From NCBI RefSeq assembly GCF_043769475.1, contig NZ_CP171729.1, positions 2,046,001-2,110,000 on the forward strand: a stretch of DNA of 64,000 nt, in the 5' to 3' direction. This DNA is from Allomesorhizobium sp043769475 (GTDB taxonomy: Bacteria > Pseudomonadota > Alphaproteobacteria > Rhizobiales > Rhizobiaceae). Each line of letters begins with the position of its first letter. Within the stretch, counting starts at the first letter, position 1. Of the stretch, positions 55,228 through 63,358 are shown in pieces. The notes below the pieces were generated by a model. The model made no database searches, was not told the DNA's origin, and saw nothing but the letters and a program-made list of their open reading frames with translations. Position numbers and translations under genes: made by a program.

Positions 55228-56043
55228 ATGAACAAGACCAATCCTGGCGTCGCCCTGGTGACGGGGGCGTCCACCGGCATCGGGCACGCGACGGCCAAAG
55301 CCCTGCAGAACGCGGGTTTTCGTGTGTTTGGAACCAGCCGTCGCGCGGTCGCCGAACGATCCGATGGCGTGACCATGCTGACCTGCGACGTCACCGATGA
55401 CACGTCCGTGGCGAAACTGGTCGAGGACGTGCTGGCCGAGGCCGGGCGCATCGACCTGCTCGTCAATAATGCCGGCATGGGTCTGCTTGGTGGCGCGGAG
55501 GAGTCCTCGACCGCCCAGGCTCAGGCACTGTTCGACGTGAACGTCTTCGGCGTTCTGCGCGTGACCAACGCGGTCCTGCCGACAATGCGCCGCCAAGGCA
55601 AGGGCAGAATCGTTAATTTGAGCTCGGTGCAAGGGTTCATCCCAGCTCCCTATTTCGCGCTTTATTCGTCGACCAAACATGCCGTTGAAGGCTATTCCGA
55701 ATCGCTCGACCATGAACTGCGCCCGTTCGGAATTCGCGTTGTATTGGTCGAGCCCGCCTACACCCGAACGTCATTCGAAGATAATCTCGCCAAGCCGGAT
55801 CAGTTGCTTGAGATCTATGACGCCGCGCGCGCTGGCATGAATGTAGCCGTGCGGAAAGCGATGGAAAAAGGCGATGCGCCCGAAGTGGTAGTCAAGACCG
55901 TTTTGGCGGCTGCGACCGATCCGGCTCCGAAGAGGCGCTATGCGGCGGGCAAAATGGCGCGCCAGGTCAGTTTCCTGCGCCGTTTCGTCCCCGCATCGGC
56001 ATTCGACAAGAGCCTGCGAAAGCAGCTCGGGCTGCCGGTCTGA
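55228..56043 (+). CDS. Short-chain dehydrogenase/reductase
   Basis: A 271-residue classical SDR using NAD(P)H. Nucleotide loop VALVTGASTGIGHATAKALQ, structural NNAGMGLLGGAEE, catalytic Ser in IVNLSSVQGFIP and Tyr-Lys in YFALYSSTKHAVEG are intact. The Arg pair after beta 2 (GTSRRAVAE) favours NADP. ATG 55228 follows agaaggaa at eight bases; the 11 residues before it in frame lack family character. It follows the KAS gene by about 57 bp, so it may reduce a ketone made by that enzyme (inferred). Confidence 0.9.
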   Translation: MNKTNPGVALVTGASTGIGHATAKALQNAGFRVFGTSRRAVAERSDGVTMLTCDVTDDTSVAKLVEDVLAEAGRIDLLVNNAGMGLLGGAEESSTAQAQALFDVNVFGVLRVTNAVLPTMRRQGKGRIVNLSSVQGFIPAPYFALYSSTKHAVEGYSESLDHELRPFGIRVVLVEPAYTRTSFEDNLAKPDQLLEIYDAARAGMNVAVRKAMEKGDAPEVVVKTVLAAATDPAPKRRYAAGKMARQVSFLRRFVPASAFDKSLRKQLGLPV

Positions 56044-56207
56044 CGTCGACATCAGCGACATCCTGTTTTCGGTCGAACCGGCAGGGGCTGTGGGCGGGTT
56101 CCGGTAGTTGACACTCTCGACACTGTGCGAGGAGGGTGTGCATCTCTCGGGCGTCCTATCCGCGATTGAGACGGCCAATCTTCCCACATTCGCGCAGGGA
56201 CACCCCC

Positions 56208-56275
56208 ATGAGGATCGGAATCATCGGCGCTGGAACCATCGGCGCCACATTGGTACGAATGCTTCGGGCGCGTCC
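56208..56275 (+). pseudogene. Truncated NAD(P)-binding gene start
   Basis: MRIGIIGAGTIGATLVRMLR is the start of a Rossmann-fold reductase (F420- or NADP-dependent type), but from about residue 23 the sequence changes to that of an adenylate cyclase N-terminus read out of frame. Only about 22 residues survive. The ribosome site (gcaggga) is intact. The junction lies near 56275. Confidence 0.7.
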
Positions 56276-58150
56276 TCTCCCTAAAGCCGTCACTCCGCCC
56301 CGAAAAGAAACGGCGTCGAATACCCGTGGCCGTCATCATGGCGTTGAGTTTCGGGGCGCTGGTCTTGCTGTCGGTCGGCGGCGTGCTGGCGTTGTCGGTT
56401 GGCGCGAATGTTCGCAACACCTTCGACCTGCTCGGCGCCCAGTCGACGCTGCTGATCGATGCAAGGAGGATTCGCTGCGCGCCGAGATGGGACGCGCCGA
56501 GAGCGCGGTGGACGGCGTCGCGAAACTCTACGCCCAGGGCGAATTCCAGATCGACGGCGAGGAGATGTCGGCAGCACTTGCCGGTGCGCTCGCGGCAGCG
56601 CCGGGGGTGAACGCAATGTTGGTCTGCACGCCCGATGTTATCTGCAGGAGGGCGGCGGTCACCGGGAAGGGCAACGACAAGTTTCCCGCCGGAACGATCC
56701 GGGAGCTCCCCGCCGAGATCGAGAAATCGCCGCAGGTCCGCGCCGTTCTTGAAGAGCGCCAGCAGGTCGGCGGACGCCGGTGGCGCGCCTTCGTCGCCAA
56801 CGAATACGGCCTGTTCGCCAATGTCTCGGCGCCGCTCGCGCGCGATGGCGCCACGAAGGCTTGGGTGATCGCCGCCGTCGAATTGCAGAATTTGTCCAAG
56901 ATCACGCAGGAACTGTCGTCGCGCTTCGGCACGCATGCCTTCATTCTGGATGGCGACGGATCCATCCTGGCGGACCAGCGGCTGGCCGACCCGGATGCGC
57001 TGAAGAACGGCATCCTGCCGCTGACGCCGCTCGCCAGTTTCGGCGATCCGGTTCTCGCCGGATATGAGGCGCGCAAACCGGAAGCGGAATTCAGCATGGA
57101 GCGTACCCGCGATATCGAAATTGCCGAAATCCAGGTCGAGGACAAGGACGGTTCGGCATCCATGGGACGGAGAGAACACTTACATCGCCATCACCCGCAA
57201 GATCACCGGCTACGGCGACCGGCCGTGGACGCTCGGCGCGTATTTCAAGGCCAGTCAGATCAGTGACGGGATCGAGCGGGTCATGGGATCGGCCCTGCTC
57301 GGTCTTGGGGTGATGGCGGTGGCGGTCATCGTAGCGATCCTGCTTGGCAGGCGACTATCGCGCCCGATCCAGGCGATCGCCGGCCAGGCTATGCGCGTTG
57401 CCGATTTCGATCTCGACGGCGTGAGCCCCCTGCCGCGCAGCAGGGTGCTGGAGTTGGACAACCAGGCTTCGGCGTTCAATGCCATGCTGATCGGTCTGCG
57501 TGCATTCTCGACCTATATTCCGCGCTCGCTGGTGGCCAAGCTGGTGCGCACCGGGGAGGTCGGCATCGCCGAACCGCGCGAAGCGGTCGTCACCGTTATG
57601 TTCACCGATATCGCCGGCTTCACCACGCTGTCGGAGCAGATGGACGCCGCCGCCGCGGCGAGGCTGCTGAACCATCACTCGCGATCCTGTGCGGCGCGGT
57701 CGATGCACATGGCGGTACTGTCGACAAGTTCCTGGGCGATGGCATGCTGGCGTTCTTCGGCGCGCCGGACCGTCTGAAGGGCCATGCCGCCGCGGCCGTC
57801 CGCGCCGCCGCGGCGATCCGCGAGGAGCTGGAGAAGGACAATCTGGAAGGGATCGGCGAAGGCCGGCCTCCGCTTCATGTCCGCATCGGCATCCACACGG
57901 GCTCCGTTATTGTCGGCAATATCGGCGCATCCGACCGCGTCAACTATACGATCGTCGGCGACACCGTGAATGTCAGCCAACGGCTGCAGGACCTCGGCAA
58001 GCAGCTCGAACCGGGCGCCACCGCAGCAATCGCCATTTCCGGCGAGACCGCGTCGCGGCTCGACGAAAGGTTCGAAACGATCCCGGCGGGCAAGCACCGG
58101 CTGCGCGGACGCGGCGAGGCGACGGAGGTCTTCAAGCTTGGCAAAGTCGC
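56276..58150 (+). pseudogene. Membrane adenylate/guanylate cyclase gene with three frameshifts
   Basis: Joined frames restore a class III cyclase: an N-terminal membrane helix (VIMALSFGALVLLSVGGVLA), a periplasmic sensor-like domain (GVNAMLVCTPDVIC ... AFILDGDGSILADQRLADPD), a second helix (LLGLGVMAVAVIVAILLG), HAMP (LSRPIQAIAGQAMRVADFDL), and catalytic motifs VMFTDIAGFTTLSEQM, KFLGDGMLAFFGAP and GNIGASDRVNYTIVGDT. Frame changes at about 56463 (one base missing), 57165 (one extra) and 57678 (one missing). The start codon is replaced by the fusion to the truncated gene before it, and the 3' end runs into the IS110 element. Confidence 0.85.
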
Positions 58151-58220
58151 GACGTCAGCCCCCTGTGGACGTTCACCGCGCCCAAGCGGGCTAAGTAAAA
58201 TGCCACTTCCATACCGCTGA

Positions 58221-59767
58221 TCGGCGACTTGAAGAAACCGACGACTTTGGGAATGGCTGCAGCCGGGTCACCTAGCGCCGTAGCTGATTTCAATTGGAAC
58301 GGCAGGAACGGTGCAAAGTCGCTGGTTCCGGTCAACGTCCGCTTACGAGCCGCCAAATCGACCCAGCAAGGCCGGTTTGGGGCCGTGTATGGACGGCTCT
58401 CCGTTGGCAAGGGGTTCTTTGAGCGTTTGCAGTTGCTGGTTGGTGCGGCCATGTATCCGACCTGTAGGTGCGGCCTGTCATATGCCGCTGGCCATAATGC
58501 CATTCGCGCGGCTCAGGTCCCGATCGTAAGCTCGCACTCGAAGTGCACGGCCCCAGTGGGTTCTCCTGATCCGGCGGTTTCAACCGGCTTTGTGCATCAG
58601 CTCCTGTCCGCCCTTTCCAACCTCGTCGGCGCTCGCCCTGTCTCGTTCTATGCGATGACCGCTCCCTGTAGCGCTCGCCGCCTGTCATCAATGCCCAGAC
58701 CATGCGGGCTGTCTTGTTAGCCAGTGCAACCGCCGCAACCTTGGTCGTTCGCCGTGCCATCAGTTGCACGAGCCATGGCCGCCTGGTTCCGTTCCGCTCG
58801 GCATAGCGGATGACCGCCATTGCGCCGACGACGAGCAACTGGCGCAGGTAGCGATTCCCGGCTTTGGAGATGCTGCCGAGCTTCTCCTTGCCCCCGCTCG
58901 AGTTCTGCTTGGGGACGAGCCCGATCCAAGCCGAGAGGCACCGCCCGGACTTGAATGCGTGCGGATCGGCGACGGTCGCGACGAACGCACTCGCCAGCAG
59001 CGGGCCCACGCCCGGAATCTCCATCAACCTGCGACCGAGCTCGGTCTCTCGCGCACTCGCCCGGACCCGGCGATCGTTTTCGAGGATCTGTTCCTTCACG
59101 ACCTTGAGCTGCGCCTCGAGCATGCGCAGGCATAGCCGTGCGTCAGCGGGTATCCTGGCGTCGGTTTCGTCGTTGATAACGACAAGCAGTTGTTCGATCC
59201 CATTCCGCCCGATCGGCGCCACGACGCCGAACTCGGACATATGGGCTCGCAAGGCGTTCGATATCTGTGTGCGCTGGCGGTTGAGCATCAATCTAACCCG
59301 GTGCAGCATCATCACACTCTGTTGCTCGGGCGACTTCACCGGCACGAAGCGCATCGTCGGCCGCGTCACCGCCTCGCAGATCGCCTCTGCGTCTGCAGCA
59401 TCGTTCTTCTGCCGCTTCAAGTAGGGCTTCACATACTGTGCCGGCAGCAGCCGCACATCGTGGCCAAGTGCGATGAGCTCACGAGCCCAATAATGCGACG
59501 AACTGCACGCCTCGATCCCGACCAGGCATCGCGGCAAGCTCTCGAAGAATGCCAGCACGCGCCCACGTGTAAGCTTCCTGCGAACGGCAACCTCACCAGC
59601 CGCATCCACGCCGTGGACTTGAAACACGGACTTTGCGATATCCAGACCGATCGTCGTAACGTTGCTCATCATAGCGCTCCTCCAGCTCTAATCCCGCGAT
59701 CATACCGCAGGGAGGGAGGAGAGCCGTCCACCGCATCATGAGCGGACCAACGGCTTTCGGCGTCTAA
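58221..59767 (-). mobile_element. IS110-family insertion sequence
   Basis: The element carries one transposase gene (58332-59672, minus strand). IS110 elements have no or short terminal repeats and no target duplication, so ends are approximate: the left end lies just beyond the cyclase relic and the right end before 59768. It sits between the cyclase relic and the frameshifted tetR gene. Confidence 0.6.
58332..59672 (-). CDS. IS110-family transposase (DEDD type)
   Basis: The N-terminal RuvC-like domain has the acidic residues in TTIGLDIAKSVFQVHG, VGIEACSSSHYWAREL and KNDAADAEAICEAVT. The C-terminal domain with the Ser region is IPGVGPLLASAFVATVADPH and WIGLVPKQNSSGGKEKLG. The first about 340 residues match normal IS110 length; the last about 100 residues (from GGERYRE on) are Arg/Ser-rich and unlike the family, so translation may normally end earlier. 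ATG 59672 has ggagga five bases upstream. Probably active or recent. Confidence 0.85.
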   Translation of the reverse strand: MMSNVTTIGLDIAKSVFQVHGVDAAGEVAVRRKLTRGRVLAFFESLPRCLVGIEACSSSHYWARELIALGHDVRLLPAQYVKPYLKRQKNDAADAEAICEAVTRPTMRFVPVKSPEQQSVMMLHRVRLMLNRQRTQISNALRAHMSEFGVVAPIGRNGIEQLLVVINDETDARIPADARLCLRMLEAQLKVVKEQILENDRRVRASARETELGRRLMEIPGVGPLLASAFVATVADPHAFKSGRCLSAWIGLVPKQNSSGGKEKLGSISKAGNRYLRQLLVVGAMAVIRYAERNGTRRPWLVQLMARRTTKVAAVALANKTARMVWALMTGGERYRERSSHRTRQGERRRGWKGRTGADAQSRLKPPDQENPLGPCTSSASLRSGPEPREWHYGQRHMTGRTYRSDTWPHQPATANAQRTPCQRRAVHTRPQTGLAGSIWRLVSGR

Positions 59768-59922
59768 GTGCGGGAAGCGGACGCTGCGCTCAACGGGTGG
59801 TCTGGATGGCGACCCACTCGGGCCTTCACCGACCTATATCCGTGGTGCACGATAGCAGACTTTCGCGGCTACCAGCGCTGGTGGCCCGAACTCGACTTCC
59901 CGAGGTATTTCCGACAGGCTTA

Positions 59923-60583
59923 TCAGGTTGCGACAAATCGGAGTATCATTTCCACGGCGTTCTCACGCAGCTTCTCCTGCTCATCCGGCGCCCCAATGTC
60001 ACGACCGAAGATCTTGGAAAACGTCGCGCGGTTGGAGACGTTGAAGAAGCACAGTGCGCTGACCTGCCAGTGCAATTCCAGTGGATCAAGGCCCGGCCTG
60101 AAATCCCCGGCTTCCACGCCACGCAGGTAGATTGAGGCGATGTGATCAATTGCGGTAACGTTCAGACCGCTGATGACTTCCGATCGTTCCAGATATTGCC
60201 CGTGATGAATGTTCTCAATCATCACCATGCGTATGAACTCTTCATGCTCGTGGTGGTGGTCGAACGTGAACTCGACGAGACGGCGCAGCGCCTCGCGAGG
60301 GGGAAGGCCATCGGTGTCGAGCTGATCCTCCCCCTTCGCGCACCGTCCGGTAGGCGTTTTCAAGGGCGCGGAGGTATAGTCCCTCCTTGTCCCCGAAGTA
60401 GTAGTAGATCATGCGTTTGGACGACTTGGTCCGGGCAGCAATCTCATCGATCCGCGCACCGGAAAGCCCGTTTAGAGCAAACTCTCTCGAAGCAGTTTCC
60501 AGAATGTCCCGCCGCGTGCCATCTGGATCCTGCGGGCGTTTGGGCGGCTCACGGCCCTTCCGGACCGGCGTTACGTGCGACAT
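59923..60583 (-). pseudogene. TetR family regulator gene with a homopolymer frameshift
   Basis: The N-terminal half reads GTRRDILETASREFALNGLS ... IDEIAARTKSSKRMIYYYFG, a complete TetR helix-turn-helix. At 60330-60334 (five C on the plus strand) the frame breaks; one base less restores EDQLDTDGLPPREALRRLVE and the ligand domain to FVAT at 59923. The restored protein has 219 residues. ATG 60583 has gagtgagg upstream. The gene is divergent from the quinate/shikimate-type dehydrogenase and probably controlled it. Confidence 0.82.
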
Positions 60584-60609
60584 CGAAACCTCACTCCCGC
60601 TCTGCGGCG

Positions 60610-60638
60610 TTGACAAACTAACCAGTTCGTACATCATG
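60610..60638. promoter_or_regulatory. Candidate promoter/operator between tetR and the dehydrogenase
   Basis: A TTGACA -35 box (60610-60615) faces the dehydrogenase gene; the expected -10 at 17 bases spacing (60633-60638, atcatg) is weak. An AACT/AGTT inverted repeat (60616-60627) overlaps it, fitting control by the divergent TetR-type regulator. Confidence 0.4.
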
Positions 60639-60717
60639 CGCCCCAAGGGTCATTCTTTTACAGGGGGCGGCTCGACAAAGACAAGCGCTGCCGATGGCGA
60701 TGCGGTTGGGAGGTTGA

Positions 60718-61629
60718 ATGCCGGACAGAGTTGTGGCGATCGCGCAGGCGATCGAAACGTCGCTGCACACTCGGTCTGAGGAACTGGGCGGACATCCCGA
60801 CGTGCTCGTCGGCCTTATCGGTCGCGGAATCCAGCTGTCCCGCACTCCCGCCATGCATGAACGTGAAGCAGAGCGGCTCGGCCTTTCGTGCGCATACGTT
60901 CTCGTTGATTTCGACGCCTTGGGACTTGGTGACGTTGACCTCGATGCCGCTCTTCGAGCTACCGCAGGCCTCGGCTTCAACGGAGTGAATGTAACCTATC
61001 CGTTCAAGCAGTCGGTGATGCCGCTGCTTGATGAACTCGCGCCGGAGGCCGAGGCGATCGGGGCGGTGAACACAGTCGTATTCGGCGAGCGGACGATCGG
61101 CCACAACACCGACCACTGGGGCTTCGCCGAGAGCTTTAGGTCGCAAATGAACGGCGTCTCGCTCGCTCACGTCACCGTTTTCGGCGCCGGCGGAGCGGGG
61201 TCCGCAGTCAGTGCTGCCCTAATCGGACTTGGCGCGACCCAGATCACCATCATCGATCCTGAGGGGGCGCGGGCGAACCACCTGGCGCGACGGCTTGCGC
61301 GGACAGGTGCAGCGGAGCTTGTTCATTCTAAAGACGCACACGTCGCAGTGACAGCGGCGGACGGCATCGTCAATACCACCCCGATCGGCATGGCGAAGCA
61401 TCCTGGCACGCCGTTTCCTTCCGAATGGCTGCGGCCGGAGCAGTGGGTCGCCGACATCATCTATTTCCCGCGCGAAACGGAACTTCTTCTGCGGGCAAGC
61501 GAGATTGGCTGCCGCACACTTCCCGGCATTGGCATGGCGATCGGCCAGGCTGTTCGCGCGTTCGAGCATTTTACTGGGCGCGCGGCCGATATGGCGGCCA
61601 TGGCGGGACATTTCGAGGCCGCTGCATGA
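60718..61629 (+). CDS. Quinate/shikimate dehydrogenase family protein
   Basis: A 303-residue dehydrogenase of the AroE superfamily. Substrate site starts RGIQLSRTPAMHEREAERLG, catalytic Lys is in GVNVTYPFKQSVMP and Asp in GHNTDHWGFAES; the dinucleotide loop is VFGAGGAGSAVSAALIGLG. After beta 2 it has IIDPEG, an acidic residue that favours NAD over NADP, as in catabolic YdiB/QsuD-like enzymes. The RGIQLSRTPAMHE signature is also of the catabolic group. With the TRAP genes beside it, a role in using quinate or shikimate is likely but inferred. ggaggttg precedes ATG 60718. Confidence 0.87.
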   Translation: MPDRVVAIAQAIETSLHTRSEELGGHPDVLVGLIGRGIQLSRTPAMHEREAERLGLSCAYVLVDFDALGLGDVDLDAALRATAGLGFNGVNVTYPFKQSVMPLLDELAPEAEAIGAVNTVVFGERTIGHNTDHWGFAESFRSQMNGVSLAHVTVFGAGGAGSAVSAALIGLGATQITIIDPEGARANHLARRLARTGAAELVHSKDAHVAVTAADGIVNTTPIGMAKHPGTPFPSEWLRPEQWVADIIYFPRETELLLRASEIGCRTLPGIGMAIGQAVRAFEHFTGRAADMAAMAGHFEAAA

Positions 61630-61748
61630 ACGCGCACGCTGCCCCGCTTTCGATCGATGCCGTCGTGCAGGGGGCCGATCATACCAGGAATCGCCGATAT
61701 CCAAGCCTTGGCCAGCCGACGCCCTGGACAAGATCCGCGCACGTTTAG
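61626..61748 (+). pseudogene. Short coupled reading frame, perhaps a gene remnant
   Basis: Its ATG overlaps the dehydrogenase stop (ATGA), the usual coupling of a following gene, but the frame (MNAHAAPLSIDAVVQGADHT...) ends after 40 codons. No family is recognised. It may be the start of a deleted gene, or a short leader before dctP. Confidence 0.3.
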
Positions 61749-61769
61749 TTCCAACAGGGAGGAAACCTC

Positions 61770-62756
61770 ATGAACATGCATTCGACGCGCCGCCAGTTTC
61801 TGGCGGGAACCGCTGTGGCCGGGGCACTCGTCGCATTCCCCGCTCTGGCCCAGGACAAGCCGAAGCTGCGGTTTTCGGCAGTGTTCTCGGAGCAGGACAT
61901 CCGCGCCGAGATGATGAAGATGTTCGCCGATGCCATCAAGGACGACTTCGCCTTTGAAGGATATTACGGCGGCAACCTGTTCAAACAGGGTACCGAACTC
62001 GTCGCGATCCAGCGCGGCAATCTCGAGATGGGCAACATCGCACCGCAGGACATTTCCAAGCAGATCCCTGCCTGGTCGATCGTGACGGCCGGCTACCTGT
62101 TCCGTGACGCAGCTCACGTGAAGGCCTTCTTCGCCAGCGAGGCCGGCACCGAGTTGAAGAAGATGACCGAGGACGAGCTCGGGGTGAAGGTGCTCGGCCC
62201 GACATATTTTGGCGTCCGCCAGGTCGGTCTAAAGCCCGACAAGGAGATCAAGACGCCCGCCGACATGGTCGGCATCAAGCTGCGCATGCCCGGCGGCGAC
62301 GCCTGGCAATTCCTCGGCGAGGCGCTGGGCGCCAACCCGACGCCGATGGCCTATGCCGAAGTCTACACCGGCCTTCAGACGGGCGCGATCGACGGTCAGG
62401 ACAATCCGCTGCCCAACGTAGAGAACATGAAGTTCTATGAGGTGATGTCGCAGATCGTGCTCACCTCGCACCTTGTCGGCTTCGATCTGCTCGCCGTGTC
62501 GAAGAAGGCGTGGGACGAGATGGGCGCTGAGAAGCAGGCCAAATTCCAGGCCGCGGCCGACGCGGCGATCGACTTCTCGACGGACAAGCACCTGACGCGC
62601 GAAAAGGAACTGGTCGAAACGTTCAAGGGTAACGGACTGAAGATCTACGAGCCCGACGTCGCGGCCTTCCGTAAGCACGTGCAGGAGAAGTACCTTGCTT
62701 CCGACCTCGCCAAGGATTGGCCGGCCGGCATGGTGGACAAGATCAACGCGCTCTGA
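61770..62756 (+). CDS. TRAP transporter solute-binding protein
   Basis: A 328-residue periplasmic receptor (DctP family) for an organic acid. It has a Tat-like or Sec signal (STRRQFLAGTAVAGALVAFP), the core GGNLFKQGTELVAIQRGNLE, the carboxylate-binding Arg region IKLRMPGGDAWQFLGEALGA and AYAEVYTGLQTGAIDGQDNP. The ribosome site is ggaggaaa. The partner membrane genes dctQ and dctM follow. The neighbouring dehydrogenase suggests quinate, shikimate or a related ring acid as ligand; not provable from sequence. Confidence 0.93.
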   Translation: MNMHSTRRQFLAGTAVAGALVAFPALAQDKPKLRFSAVFSEQDIRAEMMKMFADAIKDDFAFEGYYGGNLFKQGTELVAIQRGNLEMGNIAPQDISKQIPAWSIVTAGYLFRDAAHVKAFFASEAGTELKKMTEDELGVKVLGPTYFGVRQVGLKPDKEIKTPADMVGIKLRMPGGDAWQFLGEALGANPTPMAYAEVYTGLQTGAIDGQDNPLPNVENMKFYEVMSQIVLTSHLVGFDLLAVSKKAWDEMGAEKQAKFQAAADAAIDFSTDKHLTREKELVETFKGNGLKIYEPDVAAFRKHVQEKYLASDLAKDWPAGMVDKINAL

Positions 62757-62771
62757 AGTCCATCGAACACG

Positions 62772-62798
62772 AACCGCCGGCTTTCATGGCCGGCGGTT
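62772..62798 (+). promoter_or_regulatory. Hairpin between dctP and dctQ
   Basis: A 10 bp stem (aaccgccggc/gccggcggtt) with a 7 nt loop, followed by a few T, lies 15 bp after dctP. Such hairpins often lower expression of the membrane subunits relative to the abundant binding protein. Confidence 0.65.
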
Positions 62799-62838
62799 TC
62801 GTCTGTTTGGTGCACAGCTGCCCCCGGGAGACCCACCG

Positions 62839-63358
62839 ATGCTTGAACGCGCGCGACCCATCGCCGGCTGGCTCTACCGGCGAGGTGAAAACCTCATCGC
62901 CATCATGATCGGGGTGATGTTCTGCGCCTTTCTTCTGCAGGTTCTGTTCCGCTACATGCTGAACTGGCCGACCGGTTGGAGCAACGAACTTACCGTCGTC
63001 TTGTGGATCTGGGTCGTGCTCTTCGGGGCCGCCTTCGTGGTGCGCGAGGAAGAGGAAATCAGGTTCGACCTGGTCTATGGCGCCGTCGGCCAACGCGCGC
63101 GGCGCGTCATGACCGTTGTTTCCGCCGTAGCTCTCATCACCATCTACGGCTACTCCTTTCCGGCCGTCTTCGACTACGTCACGTTTATGAAGGTCGAAAG
63201 CACGGCCTATCTGAAGATCTCGCTTCGACTGGTTGTTCTCGATCTACATCGTCTTTGTCGTCGCGACTATCGCTCGCTACCTATGGCTGGCTTGGCAAGC
63301 GCTAAAGGGGCCTGCTCCCGAGGACTTCGACCCGACCAAGGCGAGTTCCGGCGTATGA
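62839..63358 (+). pseudogene. TRAP transporter small permease (DctQ) with frameshift
   Basis: From ATG 62839 the frame reads a normal DctQ: helix LIAIMIGVMFCAFLLQVLFRYM, WSNELTVVLWIWVVLFGAAF, REEEEIRFDLVYG and MTVVSAVALITIYGYSFP. At 63220-63224 an extra base shifts the frame; removing it restores FDWLFSIYIVFVVATIARYLWLAW and ends at TGA 63356-63358. As read, the shifted frame continues straight into dctM, giving an apparent fusion. The shifted link residues are Arg-rich and not membrane-like, so the fusion is likely an artefact or mutation. Confidence 0.82.

Noticed and set aside
59768..59922. Protein-like frame with Trp/Tyr-rich sequence (RGYQRWWPELDFPRYF) after the IS110 element
   Set aside because: It has no start signal or known family and is only about 50 codons before it overlaps the tetR relic; it may be a scrap of a lost gene but cannot be supported.
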